This document shows, piece after piece, positions 11,106-21,800 of a DNA stretch of 64,000 bases. The position numbers and the translations under genes are program-made. Each line of letters begins with the position of its first letter. The stretch's first letter is position 1. Location: the NCBI GenBank assembly GCA_015680685.1, contig MNCI01009650.1:573512-637511 (forward strand), given 5' to 3'. Below the pieces are notes generated by a model. The model was not told the origin of the DNA. It searched no databases and was given only the letters and a program-made list of their open reading frames with translations. The stretch comes from Gnetum montanum (Eukaryota > Streptophyta > Gnetopsida > Gnetales > Gnetaceae).

Positions 11106-12364
11106 ACATTTTATGGAGATTAATGGAAACCTTTACAAAGTTTGTTCCAATGGCTTAGTAGGTCTGTGTGTTCTTGATACAGATCAACTACGCATTCTCT
11201 AAGATGCTAATGAAGGTCCTTGTGGGGAGCCATTATGCTGGGAGACACACAACCATAAAAATCCTCATGGTAGGGTATTATTGGCCAACAATCTTTAGGG
11301 ATGCACATCAATTCGTCCATGCTTGTGATCATTGCTAGAGGGATGATGAAATGACAGCTCAAATGGAGGAACCACAACAATGGATACAACCTTTCAAGCC
11401 ATTCGATATTTGGGGCATTGACTTTATGGGTTCCATCACACCTTTATCATATGGAAAGGCATATTTAATAGTCATAGTTGACTATTATACTATGTGGGTA
11501 GAAGTAGTAGCCATCACCAACTATACATCCACCATTGCTACTCATTTTGTACAACAAAACATCACAAATAGGTTTGGTGTACCTTATGCATTAATTTCTA
11601 ATAATGGAACTCATTTTATAGGTGCCACTTTCTAGAAACTGATGCAGCACTTGGGGGTTGAACATAAACTCACAACACCATATCACCCCCAAGCCAATGG
11701 TTAAGCTAAGTTCACTAATTGGGAGATTACAAAAATTTTCACGCGTACCATTAGCAAGTATTGAAGGGACTAGAGCACTAAATTAAATGATGCCCTTTAG
11801 GCCTATCACTCCACATGGAAGCTTCCCATAGGTTATTCTTCCTATGTGCTCATGTACAAAAAACTGCCAACATTACCCATCCAATCCAAGCTTCACACAC
11901 TCTCAATAGCCTATGACCTTAACCTAAATCTCAATCTAGCACAGAAAGAACAATTGATGAACCTTAACTTGCTAGATGAAAATTGGTTAATGGCCCTATC
12001 ACCCAATGGAATGCATAAGGCATTCAATAAGAAATGCCATGACCTCAAATTAAGAAAAGTCAAGTTTCAACTAGGAGACAAGGTTCTCTATTGGAATCCT
12101 GCACATGTACCCCAACAAACCAAATTTCAAACATTTTGGGAAGGACCTTACATCATAGATGAGACTTTTTCATCTAGGGTCATGATCATCTACAAACCTA
12201 ATAGTCCAAGTAAGAAACAATTAGTCAACATTCAACAAATAAAACCTTTCCATGAGCCCAAGCCAACCAACTCAACAAACACCTCACCAAATGAACAACC
12301 ACACTCAATCTTTTAGACCTCTCCCTTCCAACTTAGTTATGGGGGAGATGGCCACCCATACTAA
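11106..12364 (+). pseudogene. Integrase and C-terminal tail of element C pol
   Basis: Zinc-finger remnant: GSHYAG with the first His, then VHACDHC with the Cys pair. Catalytic core: Asp in IWGIDFMGS (about 11415), Asp/Asn in LISNNGTHF (second Asp replaced by Asn), and the Glu region [12 protein letters not shown] followed by a stop at the Gln position. The C-terminal part, LGDKVLYWNPAHVPQQ to EGPYIIDE (open in 11846-12316), is the GPY/F-type domain. After one TAG (12314-12316) the frame continues 15 codons to LSYGGDGHPY and a TAA at 12362. That tail is also found in J and in the Gag fusion of Z. Confidence 0.8.
12332..12348 (+). promoter_or_regulatory. Internal G-tract resembling the 3' polypurine tract
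   Basis: CTTAGTTATGGGGGAGA overlaps the end of the pol frame. It is close to the 3' polypurine tract of B and J (TTCAGTCATGGGGGTA). Equivalent tracts lie at 19936-19952 (J, minus) and 42257-42272 (Z). It may be a central polypurine tract, or simply conserved coding sequence for Ser-Tyr-Gly-Gly. Confidence 0.45.
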
Positions 12365-13033
12365 CACCTCTTATGGCTCCTTAGTCTTTTGACTTTTTTA
12401 TTTTACACATTTTTGGTTTACAACTTTTTATTTTCATCTTCTTTGGTTCACATCTTTATTTTACATATTTGTGTTTTTTAAGATATTGTTCTTTTCTTAG
12501 TCTTTGTTTTACACCATTTTTAATGTATTCAATATCTATTTTCTACTCATTTACTTTCTTTTATGGTTATGTTTGCTTGTGTTAGATGTGTTTCTCTACT
12601 TTTTCTACTAATAAGGTGGTAGTTATAATGGTAATGCACTACTTGATGGTGGTATGCTTCATTTGTAATTTGATTTTTGATGTTTGATTTTCAAATTTGA
12701 ATGTCATTACTAAAAATTAGGACATGGTTTCATTTCATGTAATAGGTAGTGAGTCCACATCATCCACCTATCCACATACTCTATGGTTTTTCTTGGTTTT
12801 GAAAGTATGCAGTTTCTTCTTCATTAATGCAACTTTAATAAATTGGTGACTTGTGTAGTTTTTGGAATTGAGAAGGAATAAAAGGTTTGGATAGGGTGTG
12901 GCTTCAAAGGGATGCAGTATTCTTCATGTTTTTTCCATTTTCCTATGTACAGGAGTGTTCTCATAAGCTTCTCATCATTCTAGGTCATTTCATAATAGGA
13001 AGTCAAATAAGTCCTTGCATGGTGTGGTCCTCA

Positions 13034-13065
<32 letters not shown>

Positions 13066-13628
13066 TGAGGATTCAAATCACATCCCTTGGATAAAATAAA
13101 TGCAAAAAATGCATGGGTCTTTGTATGGTGTGGTTCCCATTAAAAAAGCATGGGAATTCAAAGTACACCTATTAGACCAAATAAAAGGGCTACAAGCACT
13201 AGTTATAAGACTTGTCTTCTCTTCTCTAAATAAGGCCCTTTCTAACTTCCTACCTTCACTCTAATTTGGAATGATGGTTATTTTGTGAGAGCATTCTTAT
13301 GTCTCAGGGGATGGACTAGCCTTAGAATGTTGATGTGAAGTCACTGAAACTGGTTGGTTTTGATCTAGACTGAGGATGGATCCTACCAAGTCATTTAATC
13401 ACAAACTCCACAAGGGACTACATGTGACCATAATTAGGAACTCCATTTCACTCTCTCTATCATCCATCTATACTTTTCATGCCTCACTTCATTGCCAGTT
13501 TCATGTTTTGATTTAATGTTCTTGTTTGATGTGTCAGGTTTCTTAGTTAGTTACTTTTTGATTTTTGTAGTTAACTTTCCATAATCATTAATCATCCATG
13601 GTGTCCATGGAATCCTTGGTTTGAAGTT
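12365..13628 (+). other. Non-coding spacer after pol in element C
   Basis: This T-rich stretch has no gene. It aligns in patches with the J spacer (18669-19935, minus): both contain AATAGGAAGTCAAATAA followed by CATGGTGTGGT-like text, and both contain a TCACTGAAA...GACTGAGGATGGATC segment about 250-300 bp before the stem-loop. Retention in independent copies suggests a function for the untranslated RNA rather than random filler. Confidence 0.6.
13039..13064 (+). repeat. (AG)13 microsatellite
   Basis: Thirteen uninterrupted AG units inside the C spacer; absent at the matching place in J. Confidence 0.98.
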
Positions 13629-13679
13629 ATGCAAGGGCATAAAAGGCCTATGCCTACTTTCGAAAGGACCCACTTGCAT
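13629..13679 (+). other. Conserved 51-nt stem-loop, copy in C
   Basis: The ends ATGCAAGGG and CCCACTTGCAT can pair, enclosing an AGGCCTATGCC-type middle and ending GGACCCACTTGCAT. Exactly 51-nt copies occur in J (18618-18668, minus) and Z (43030-43080), with both arms changed together in Z. It lies about 1.27 kb after pol. Confidence 0.7.
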
Positions 13680-14265
13680 ATCTTTTGGTCTAGTTTGGTT
13701 AGGTTAAGTTCTTTACCCTTAGACATTGTTACAATAAAATTCTTTTTATTTACCCCATCCATATCATCCAATTGTATACACCTTCATAACTATTTACAAT
13801 AAACTCATTTTTATTATTGTGAATACCCTCTTTCTAGTAGTCCTTGTGTTAATATTTTTCTAATTGTATGGATTGCTTCTCTTACTTCACCCATTCGTCA
13901 GTCTTTCCACTAACAACATCAAGCAACGAATCTATCATAATCACAACTTGCCTAGATAAAATTACTGACAAGACAAGGTATTCAACCATTATCTATTACA
14001 CTATATATACTAATCCTTGGTTTTTTTGTACTTGCAATAGGAAGCGTGGATTGGAAGTGGGACTATCTTCACCAAGGAGGATACAACCATATCACTTGGC
14101 AAGAGATTATTCATAATTGTTGGATCTCTTCTACCTCTCCCTCATTCTTCTATTGCTAAGAGGGGTTGGATGTCCTTTGGGTCTATTGGTGTTCTTTCCT
14201 ATTTTCATGAACACCTAATTTTGTACAAAATTGTAATATTGTATGCTTAGGCTTGTCCCTCATCA
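13680..14265 (+). other. Splice-acceptor-like motif and unassigned 3' end of element C
   Basis: GTTCTTTACCCTTAG (13708-13722) looks like a polypyrimidine tract plus AG and has counterparts 58 bp after the stem-loop in Z and about 35 bp after it in J. Beyond it I find neither the 3' gene of J and Z nor a clear 3' LTR. There is a TATATA near 14006 and an open frame (13868-14116) without a recognisable product. The segment ends CCCTCATCA at 14265, resembling an LTR end. Large deletion or replacement is likely. Confidence 0.45.
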
Positions 14266-14717
14266 CGCTTGAAGCAGTTGTACTTATGTAATCTATCTAG
14301 CTTAATTGCTTCATTAATGTAATAACTAGAAAATATTTACTAATTAATGAAAAAAATTTAACAAATAATTTAGAAAATTAAATACATAAATAAAATAGCT
14401 AATCTATCCAAAGTGTTGCAAGATTTATCAGAAAGCTTGTTTTTATTATTGCACACACTGTCATGCTCAGGTATAACAATGCTTGAATAAAGATCCATAC
14501 ACTCAATGACTCCCGTTGTAGGCACTCAGGGGAAAAATTCTAACTTTCAAATGGAAAAACTACAAGAGCTCCACTACAACTACAATCTCTACTTACCATA
14601 AATGCAGTTACAAGCATGTATTTATAGTCGAAAAATAGTACTACATCGATGGGATCTTGTCAACAAGGCCCAATTGATGAGGCCTCATCGATGCAACCAA
14701 CTACACTTAACTCATCA
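14266..14717 (-). repeat. Proximal half of the 3' LTR of element J
   Basis: On the minus strand it begins TGATGAGTTAAG directly after the polypurine tract. U3 (14627-14717) has the palindromic CATCGATGAGGCCTCATC segment and a TATAAATA box (14619-14626, minus). It stops at the site where C inserted; the remainder is at 5403-5837. Reassembled length is about 882 bp. Confidence 0.8.
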
Positions 14718-14735
14718 TACCCCCATGACTGAATG
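14718..14735 (-). promoter_or_regulatory. 3' polypurine tract of element J
   Basis: Minus-strand CATTCAGTCATGGGGGTA abuts the LTR start. The same 18 bases precede the 3' LTR of B (31321-31338), so the tract is perfectly conserved between two otherwise diverged elements. It primes plus-strand DNA synthesis in this class of element. Confidence 0.8.
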
Positions 14736-14992
14736 AAAACTCATTCTTGAATTTTTTTACAAAATTGAAAAGGTATGGGATTACTGATTGACTTTTCTTC
14801 AAAGAATACAAACTAATTGACTTGACAAAAAATGGAGTGCCTAGGTGTACGAATCCACAGATTACAAAAAATGACAGTGTTCAAGACACAAAATTTAACA
14901 CCATGATAAAACTCTTTAAAAACTAGACAACATGTTCCTTGATGGTGCAAAGCTGTTGGAGAAGATCAGATGGTCCCAAGCAGTGGTGGTTC

Positions 14993-17817
14993 CTAAGGCT
15001 CTAAGGGATCTTCACTAGCTTCATGCATGAGTGGTTGAGGTGGCTGTAGTTGTCCTACTATTACTGCAACTTTAGGTAGAAAGCATAAAGCATCCAACAG
15101 TGCTTTCATTTTCTCCTCCTTACTCCTAGGATCATGCATCATCCATGTAGCTTTGTCGATGTGGATTGGAACAAGCACATCCCAAGTACACAGGATTGTT
15201 GGAAATAGTTGCTTAGCATTGATAAACTAGGCAATGAACTATTTGTGTTCAATGTTGAACACCCTAATTGTGTCTTTTAGCTTTTTGTTGTCATTCTTCC
15301 ATCTAGCTAGGTTCTCAACAATTGATCATTGGTATCTAAATTATGCTCTAAGAATTTTGAATTCAACATTTGTAGTCTCAAGCTTCTACTTGGTCTCCTT
15401 GTGGTGCTTGAACTCTGCCTTATATAATAGATACGAGCTAGCCACTTTTTTTTTCTAACTCTAACTATGGCCATATGTTAATTAGCATTGCCAAGTTTGC
15501 ATATCAAAGATTGGCCAAATACATATACTCTATCATCTCCTCAATTTGCAACTCCTTCAAGTGGATCTCTGCTCTGTTGTAAGCATTGATATCATCAATG
15601 ATGGACTACTGCATTTTCCTTTCTTATTGGAGTTGCTAGAGGGATTCATTCATCTTTACCTTCATCATCTAGATGTGTTTCTCATTAACTTCTTTTTTCA
15701 GGCCAACCTAGTCCTTGTAGTGATTCTTCACTTTCTCAAATTTGAGGGCCTTATTCTTCCAAGTAGTGATTTTGATGGCAAACTTCTAGTGCAAGGAATG
15801 CACTTCCTCCATTGATAGATTTCAATTTTCTATGGCCACATTCCTCAATTCTGTGTTCACCATAGTAAGCTACTCCTATTTTTGATGAACGAATTCCCAC
15901 ATTTGATCCTTTTGAGCATCAACAGTTTGCAAATGATAATTTTATGCGGTTAGGGCTTCATTCTCCTAGTGCATCTAGTTCAAGTGCTTCTAAATTGAAT
16001 ATGTTTTTACTTCTACCATAGACTAGTTGAAGATGGATGTAACTACCTCCTCCTCAACCTTGTGGAATCTTTCTTGAAGCTATTTGAAAGCTTCATCTCT
16101 TGTTACTACTAGGCTGAGAATCATAAGTTCTGCAAGTCAAGTACAAAGTTCGGCAACCTCTACGGCCAAGCATTGGTTTCTTTCTTAGGCCATTTCAAGT
16201 TACCCCTCTAAGATAATGCATTTTTCCCTTACATTTAATATTTCTACTATGTTGTAGTGATGCCTTCTAGAAGATCAAATATTTCTAGAGTCGATTGCCT
16301 AGTTCCCACCAATTGTTCCAGTAACTTTTCATGTTGGGCTACATCTAATTTTCCACTAACTATGCCTATGGATATTTGTACATCTTAAAGTGTAGATACA
16401 TTTGGTACAAATTTCATAGGTGCATTCAATGCTTTAGCTATGTGGTCAGCCACCACTTCAGCCATTTTTTCCTAGCCATAGTGTTGCATTACCAAGATAG
16501 TTACCTCTTCACCTTCCTCCACATGCATTGAGAAAATAACAACATTTCTAGAGATTTCTAGGAATAGATGGTGTTGCAATAATGACCTCATCACTTTTTG
16601 AGTGTTGGGATCCAACATTGCAAGTAGCTATGTTCATAGGGTAGAGAAGATTGGACCTCTCCTCTTCATCTGGCTAATTGTTTAGGCTACCTCATTAAGG
16701 TGACTCATCGCTAGCTGATACATACATGGATCTATCCCGCTCTTTCCTACTCACTGCTCTTGTTCACTCAAGAGTTGCTCTCAAATTTTGTGTAAATTCT
16801 CAATGGCTATGTAGGCTTATAATTTTGTTTCTTGAGTGGGTGGTGGTGGTGGATGCTCCTCTTCTTGGGTTGTCATTGGTGTTTTATTTTTCATGATCTC
16901 AAACCATGAGGCCAAAGGAGCATGCCTAAGGATATCATTGGAATAGCAAACAATGTTTGCTCTTTTGCAAAGTTTCCTAATGAGGCACAAAAAGGGTAGG
17001 GTATTCCTTCCACATTCATTTTCTTTGAAGTGCTTCTTGATCTCCAAGTAGATTAGCTACAAAAGGTTAATGGAAAATTTTCCACTTAGAGCGCACATGC
17101 TCGAGCAAAGAAGGTAGTTACCTTGTTTGGCCTCATCATTGGATTGAGGTGATAGGCTAAAATCTTAAAGTAAATCTACTTCACCAATGTGAGTGGACCA
17201 TACTCTTTATGATTAACCCTATAGCATCGCTAGGTCCACTCCCTCTTGGTCTTAGGATTACCTTTTGTGGACAATTCTACTAGTTGTGTTCTAGTATTAG
17301 GCAACCCAAGTGCCTGTGTGATATCTTCTACTGAGTAGGACACTTGAATATCCTTAATTTTTATAATGGACCTTGAACTTCCACGACTCTAAAAGAGATA
17401 CGTCTCTTCCATGTACCATTCTCCATTGGATGTGATTACTAGCCACATGGGAGAGGCTTGGAGTTGTTTCTTGACATCCTCTAGAGCTTTCTCCAAAAAT
17501 GGCCCAAAGTTGATCTCTTGAAGAACTGATCTTTGGGTCTCTTAAGACCTAATGATGTCTAGACAAGCCTAAGTCAAAGTGACCTCAAGCCTTGATGTAG
17601 GTCTAGGCACTTCTCCTTGTTGTGATTATCCTGTAGGCACTTCTTCCAGAATCTGTCAAATAGATTCCACTTTGGGATCCTTACGAAAAGGTCCCATTGC
17701 ATGGGTTGCTTCTAGTAATTTTTGACCTTGTTCTTGTTGGCCCCTTCCAGCTTTGGGTCACTTCTCCCATGGTTGTGAGTGTTCTCCTTCCTGCAAGTGT
17801 TTCTGTTTTGGTGCCAT
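14993..17817 (-). pseudogene. 3' gene of J: plant-transposon-like domain plus coiled coil (stops in frame)
   Basis: About 940 codons from an ATG at 17815-17817 (MAPKQKHLQEGEHSQPW) to a stop at 14993. The first third aligns with the Z protein: INFGPFLEKALEDVKKQL, an IKDIQVSYSVEDITQALGL block and LPFLCLIRKLCKRANI. That pattern recalls the 'putative plant transposon protein' domain of Athila-type ORFs; this is from memory of the family, not a search. A PPPPPTQE linker follows, then several hundred residues rich in Glu, Lys, Leu and Asn consistent with coiled coil. The end, DKATWMMHDPRSKEEKMKAL, matches the end of the Z protein. Many in-frame stops sit at positions where Z has Gln, Arg or Trp. 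Position between integrase and 3' LTR is that of env-like or extra ORFs; I see no signal peptide or membrane segment. Confidence 0.65.
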
Positions 17818-18095
17818 TTGTAATCCCAATGAGACCATGGATTAGCAATCATTGTGTAACTTTAAAAAAATTGGGATAACTTTATCTCCTAAGGATAGTA
17901 ACACTTTGGCTAAGTTATGATTATGATTTTTTAATTACTCCAATTATTATTTATTTATGTATTATCATTAATAAACCATCCTAGAGGTTGTTGGAAGGGT
18001 TAATCTTTGAAAGTATTAATGTTTCTATTTTTTTAATCCTTTAGGAAGTTAGAAAAATTTTCAAAAAAAATTTCATCAGGAACTTAAAGGTTTGT

Positions 18096-18111
18096 GGCCC
18101 CCACAACTAAG
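18096..18111 (-). promoter_or_regulatory. G-tract between internal promoter-like segment and 3' gene of J
   Basis: Minus-strand CTTAGTTGTGGGGGCC lies about 280 bp before the ATG of the 3' gene. An identical tract is at 30737-30752 in B and a variant at 43627-43643 in Z, each 200-290 bp before the corresponding ATG. In J it is preceded by ACCAGAGGTAAGAT, a good 5' splice-donor match (AG/GTAAG). Confidence 0.5.
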
Positions 18112-18264
18112 ATCTTACCTCTGGTAAGTGTAAGGTGGAAAAATGAAGTGATTTGGACAAACAGTTGGGATGTTATGAGCTTTGGAAGGTTTTAGGCTCT
18201 AAAAAATTGCAAAAACTCCTTGTGTGTTATGAGAAAATGACAAAAAAATTTGAGTGCTAGGTGG

Positions 18265-18352
18265 TATATATAGCATGTATGCATTGCATCAATGAGGCCT
18301 TGTTGATGTAGTTGGCTACATTGATGAGGCCTCGTCAATGCAGCCATTGGCC
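18265..18352 (-). promoter_or_regulatory. Internal promoter-like segment copying the LTR U3 of J
   Basis: On the minus strand GCATTGACGAGGCCTCATCAAT is followed by a second ACAAGGCCTCATTGATG palindrome and a TATATATA box (18265-18272). The J LTR has GCATCGATGAGGCCTCATCAAT before its TATAAATA box, a 20/22 match. The segment sits about 450 bp before the 3' gene. Z has the same arrangement with an unrelated motif. Promoter activity is inferred, not shown. Confidence 0.6.
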
Positions 18353-18617
18353 ACCATTGACTACTATTGGCTTTGGTCAAACTTTCAAAATACAAGGAAT
18401 TTTTGGATAAAATTGGGATCAAATGAAAGCTTAAAGGCCCAAGAACAATATGAAAACATGAGAAGAGGGTGTTCAAGTTTAGAATTTTGAAAAAATGGAG
18501 AAAAATTAATTTAGTAGATAAATGAAATAAAATTTTAAGGAGCATTAACAGAAATACTCAATGGAATATGCGAAAAATGTCAAAGGTAAGGAACCTTAAC
18601 TAATCATGCTAAGAGCT

Positions 18618-18668
18618 ATGCAAGTGGGTCCTCCCCATAATAGGCTCATGTCCTTTTTTCCATTGCAT
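18618..18668 (-). other. Conserved 51-nt stem-loop, copy in J
   Basis: Minus-strand arms ATGCAATGG and CCCACTTGCAT enclose a loop with GAGCCTATTATGGGGAGGA. Same length as the copies in C and Z. A splice-acceptor-like pyrimidine stretch CCTTACCTTTG follows within about 35 nt, but the AG is lost here. Confidence 0.7.
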
Positions 18669-19935
18669 AATCATGACTGAAGAGTTTGTGGCCCCCACAA
18701 TTAATTAATGATTATGAAAAGTTAAGGACTAACTAGAAAGAATCTACTTAAGAATCCTAACACATCCAACCAAGGCATAGAGCATAACATAAAACCTAAT
18801 GGTGAGGTGAGTTATGGTAGCATGGATGAATGATAGAGAAGGTGGAATGAAGTTTTAAATTGAGGTCATAAGAAATCCCTTGTGGAATTTGTGGTTAAAA
18901 TGACCCAAGAAGATCCATCCTTAGTCCAAACCAAAACCATCTACTTTCAGTGACTTTGCATTGCCATCCTAAGACTAATCCACACACTCAAGACACCAAA
19001 CTGCTTCAACAAAATAATCACCATTCCACAAAGAGAAGAAACAAGATGTAGAAAGTGAGAGAGAGGGCCTTAGTTGGAGGGGACCTTCAAGCATAGGTGC
19101 ATGCTATTTGAGTCCCATAACCAATGCTTGTAGCCCATTTATTTGTCTAAGGGATATGCTTTGAATTCTCATTGTTGTTTTTCTTTTCTTTTTTTACAAA
19201 ATGGAAACCACACCATGCAAGGACTTATTCATGTCAAAGGGATGTGGTTTGAGTTCCCATCATTTTTCTAGATGGGAACCACACTATGCAATGGTGTTAT
19301 TTGACTTCCTATTAGTGGGTGGTATGGAATAGTAAGAAATCTTTGAAGCATACTCAAGCACTCAAGAAACTAGAAGAGTACAAAGAGTATTTGAGTTCCC
19401 TTAAATTCACACCCTTTACAAACCTTTGAATCCTTCCTAATTCTAGAACTACCAAGGTCACTAATTGATTAAAAGTTTTTTTTAATAGAAGAGAGCTCAA
19501 ATTCCCAAAACAAGGAAAACCATAGAGTTCATTGGATAGGTAGATGATGTGGAGTCACTACCTATTCCATGAAACATAAACCATGTCAAAGTCATCAAAC
19601 ATCAGAATTTAAAAATAGAAACCAAACATTAATAATCACACATTAAGCACAAACCATCATTAGTAAATAGCAATAGTGACATTGTATCCTATGACATTAA
19701 AGAAATTTTTATTATTGAAAATGAGAAAATCTCACACCTGAATAAAAGAAAAAAAAGAAAAATATACAAGAAAGTGTAAAATAATCAAGAAATTTCAAAG
19801 GTACTAAAGGTGGTGTAAAATTAGAAAAATTAGAAAAATCAAGAATTTGTAAAATAAATAATTTTTAAAATTCAAAAACATGAAAAAAAGGTAGAAAAAT
19901 TAAGAAGCCAAATGGATTGTTAGCACGAATTTCCA
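18669..19935 (-). other. Non-coding spacer of element J
   Basis: No gene; it aligns in patches with 12365-13628 of C. A further GTGGGGGCC tract (minus, 18688-18703) lies just upstream of the stem-loop. A TTTTTCTTTTCTTTTTTTAC run near 19180 sits where C has its (AG)n. Confidence 0.55.
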
Positions 19936-21110
19936 TCTCCCCCATGATTGAGTTGGAAGGAGGAGATTCAAAAAATAGAATGCAGTTGTCCATCCATTGA
20001 GGCAGTAGTTACATTAGCCTATCTTGGTTCAAGTAAAGGCTTTACTTAGTGGATGTTGATGAACTACTTTTTATTTGGGCATTCAAGTTTGTAGATTAAC
20101 ATGACCCCAGAGGAAAAGGTTTGATCAATTATATAAGGTCCCTTCCACAATGTTTCAAATTTTTCCTTTTGGGGTACATGTGTGGGGTTCCAATAGAGAA
20201 CCTTATCTTCTAGTTGAAGTTTTACTTTCCTAATTCTAAGGTCATGATTTCTTGTTCATCTCATTCAAGGATAGAGCCACTAATCAATTTTCATCTAACA
20301 TGTTCAAGTGGATTAATCTTTCTTTATATGCTAGACTTAGGTTAATATTTAGATCATAGGCTGTTGAGAGTGTATGAAGCTCAGATTGAATTAGGAGCAT
20401 TTGAAGTTTTCTATACACTAACTCGTATGGAGAATAGCCAATAGGAATTTTCCAAGTTAAACAATAGGCCAAGAGAGCATTGTTAAGCTTTGTACTCCAA
20501 TCGTTCCTATATTTGCTAATGATTTACATTAGTATTTTTATGATCTCTTGGTTGGTTACCTCTGCTTGACCACTGGCTTGGGGGTGGTAAGGTGTTGTGA
20601 ATTTATGTTCTACCCCCAATCATTGAATTAATTTTCTAAAAGTAACACTTGTGAAATGAGTTCCATTACCAAAAATTAGTGAACATGTCACCCCAAACCT
20701 ATTCACAACCTTTTGTTGTATAAATTTGGTAGCAATGGATGATGTACAATCAGTAACAACTACTGCTTCTACCCATTTTGTGTAGTAGTTGACTACCACT
20801 ATAATATATACCTTTCCATTGGACATGGGTGTGATGGAACCCATGAAGTCAATGCTCCATATGTCAAAAGGTTCAAGTGGTTGAATCCACTATTGAGGAT
20901 CTTCCATGCAAGTAGTCATCTCCATGTATCATTGACAACATTCAAAAGACTTGATGAACTAGTGGGCATCACTAAAGATTGTAGGTCAATAGTATCCTAC
21001 CATTAGGATTTTTATGACCATGCTTGCATAGTGGCCTTCACAAGGTCCTTCATGAGCATCCTAGAAAATACGTAGTTGGCCTTTGTTAGGGACACACTAA
21101 TGAATTAGGT
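19936..21110 (-). pseudogene. Integrase and pol tail of element J
   Basis: Minus-strand zinc-finger remnant near 21000 (YYxPTIFSDAH, with the Cys pair partly kept). Catalytic core: IWSIDFMGSITPMSNGK (first Asp near 20850), LIFGNGTHF where the second Asp is Gly, and the Glu-containing [13 protein letters not shown]. Then come the LAYCLTWKIPIGYSPYELVY block (20284-20472) and a degraded GPY domain ending FQLNHGGDG at about 19940. A missing catalytic residue plus stops makes it inactive. Closest in this window to the integrase of C. Confidence 0.8.
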
Positions 21111-21319
21111 CATCGTCACATACTTTATAGAGGTGTCTATTAATTTCCATGAAGTATTTGACCTAATGAATAAATTGTTGCTTCTTCCTAAAATCCAAGG
21201 ATTGTGGAATCTCCTAAGTAAGAAGATAGGTGAGGATGTCATTATATCATATTATTTTTGTAGGCGTTTGTTCACTTATTACACCTATAAAGAGGAGTTC
21301 ATCTAGAAATTGATCAAAG

Positions 21320-21800
21320 AGTGGGTTCTCCTCCTATTTATTATCCCATCTTAAGTAAGAGAGGTGGTCAACAACCACATTCTTGGTCCCTTTTTGGTCT
21401 ACAATCGTGAGATTGAATTCCTGCAAGATCATGAGCCACCATATGATATAAGGGCTCATTGTTGGCTTGTTCATGAGAAAGTCAATTCCATTGTGGTCCA
21501 TATGCATAAATACTTTGTAACCAAGCACATAGTTCCTAAAATTTTCCAAAGCATATACCACTTCCATTAATTCTTTCTCTATGATGGTGTAATTTAATTG
21601 TGCTTCCACAATACTTTGACTTGCACAATGGATATAATATGGATGTTTCTTATCATTCATCTACATGAGCACTACTCCCAAGGTGTAGTTAGATGCATTT
21701 TTCATGATATGGAAGGGTTTGAACTAGTATGGTACTCATAGGATTGGTGTTTCTATGAGTTTCTCCTTTTAATTATTGGAATGTGTGTTCACATTCCTTA
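21320..21800 (-). pseudogene. RNase H of element J
   Basis: The minus-strand open part (21334-21660) reads through AQLNYTIIEKELMEVVYALE, the tethered His block HMDHNGIDFLMNKP and a terminal NVVVDHLSYL that corresponds to the VVADHLSRL ending typical of Athila-type RNase H. It would degrade the RNA strand after reverse transcription. C has lost this domain by deletion. Confidence 0.8.

Larger units (their letters stand above)
5838..14265 (+). mobile_element. Element C: Athila-like Ty3/gypsy retrotransposon nested in the J LTR
   Basis: Order: 5' LTR, tRNA-Asp primer site, gag, protease, reverse transcriptase, integrase, G-tract, long spacer with a stem-loop. The left flank CACTT (5833-5837) and right flank CGCTT (14266-14270) differ by one CpG-type transition, fitting a 5-bp target duplication. 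The element ends TCATCA at 14265, but a full 3' LTR is not recognisable: 13723-14265 does not match the 862-bp 5' LTR apart from the final bases. RNase H is also missing. All genes carry stops and some frameshifts. Confidence 0.75.

Noticed and set aside
13868-14116. 82-codon open frame at the 3' end of element C
   Set aside because: No recognisable domain, no counterpart in J or Z, and it lies where LTR sequence would be expected.
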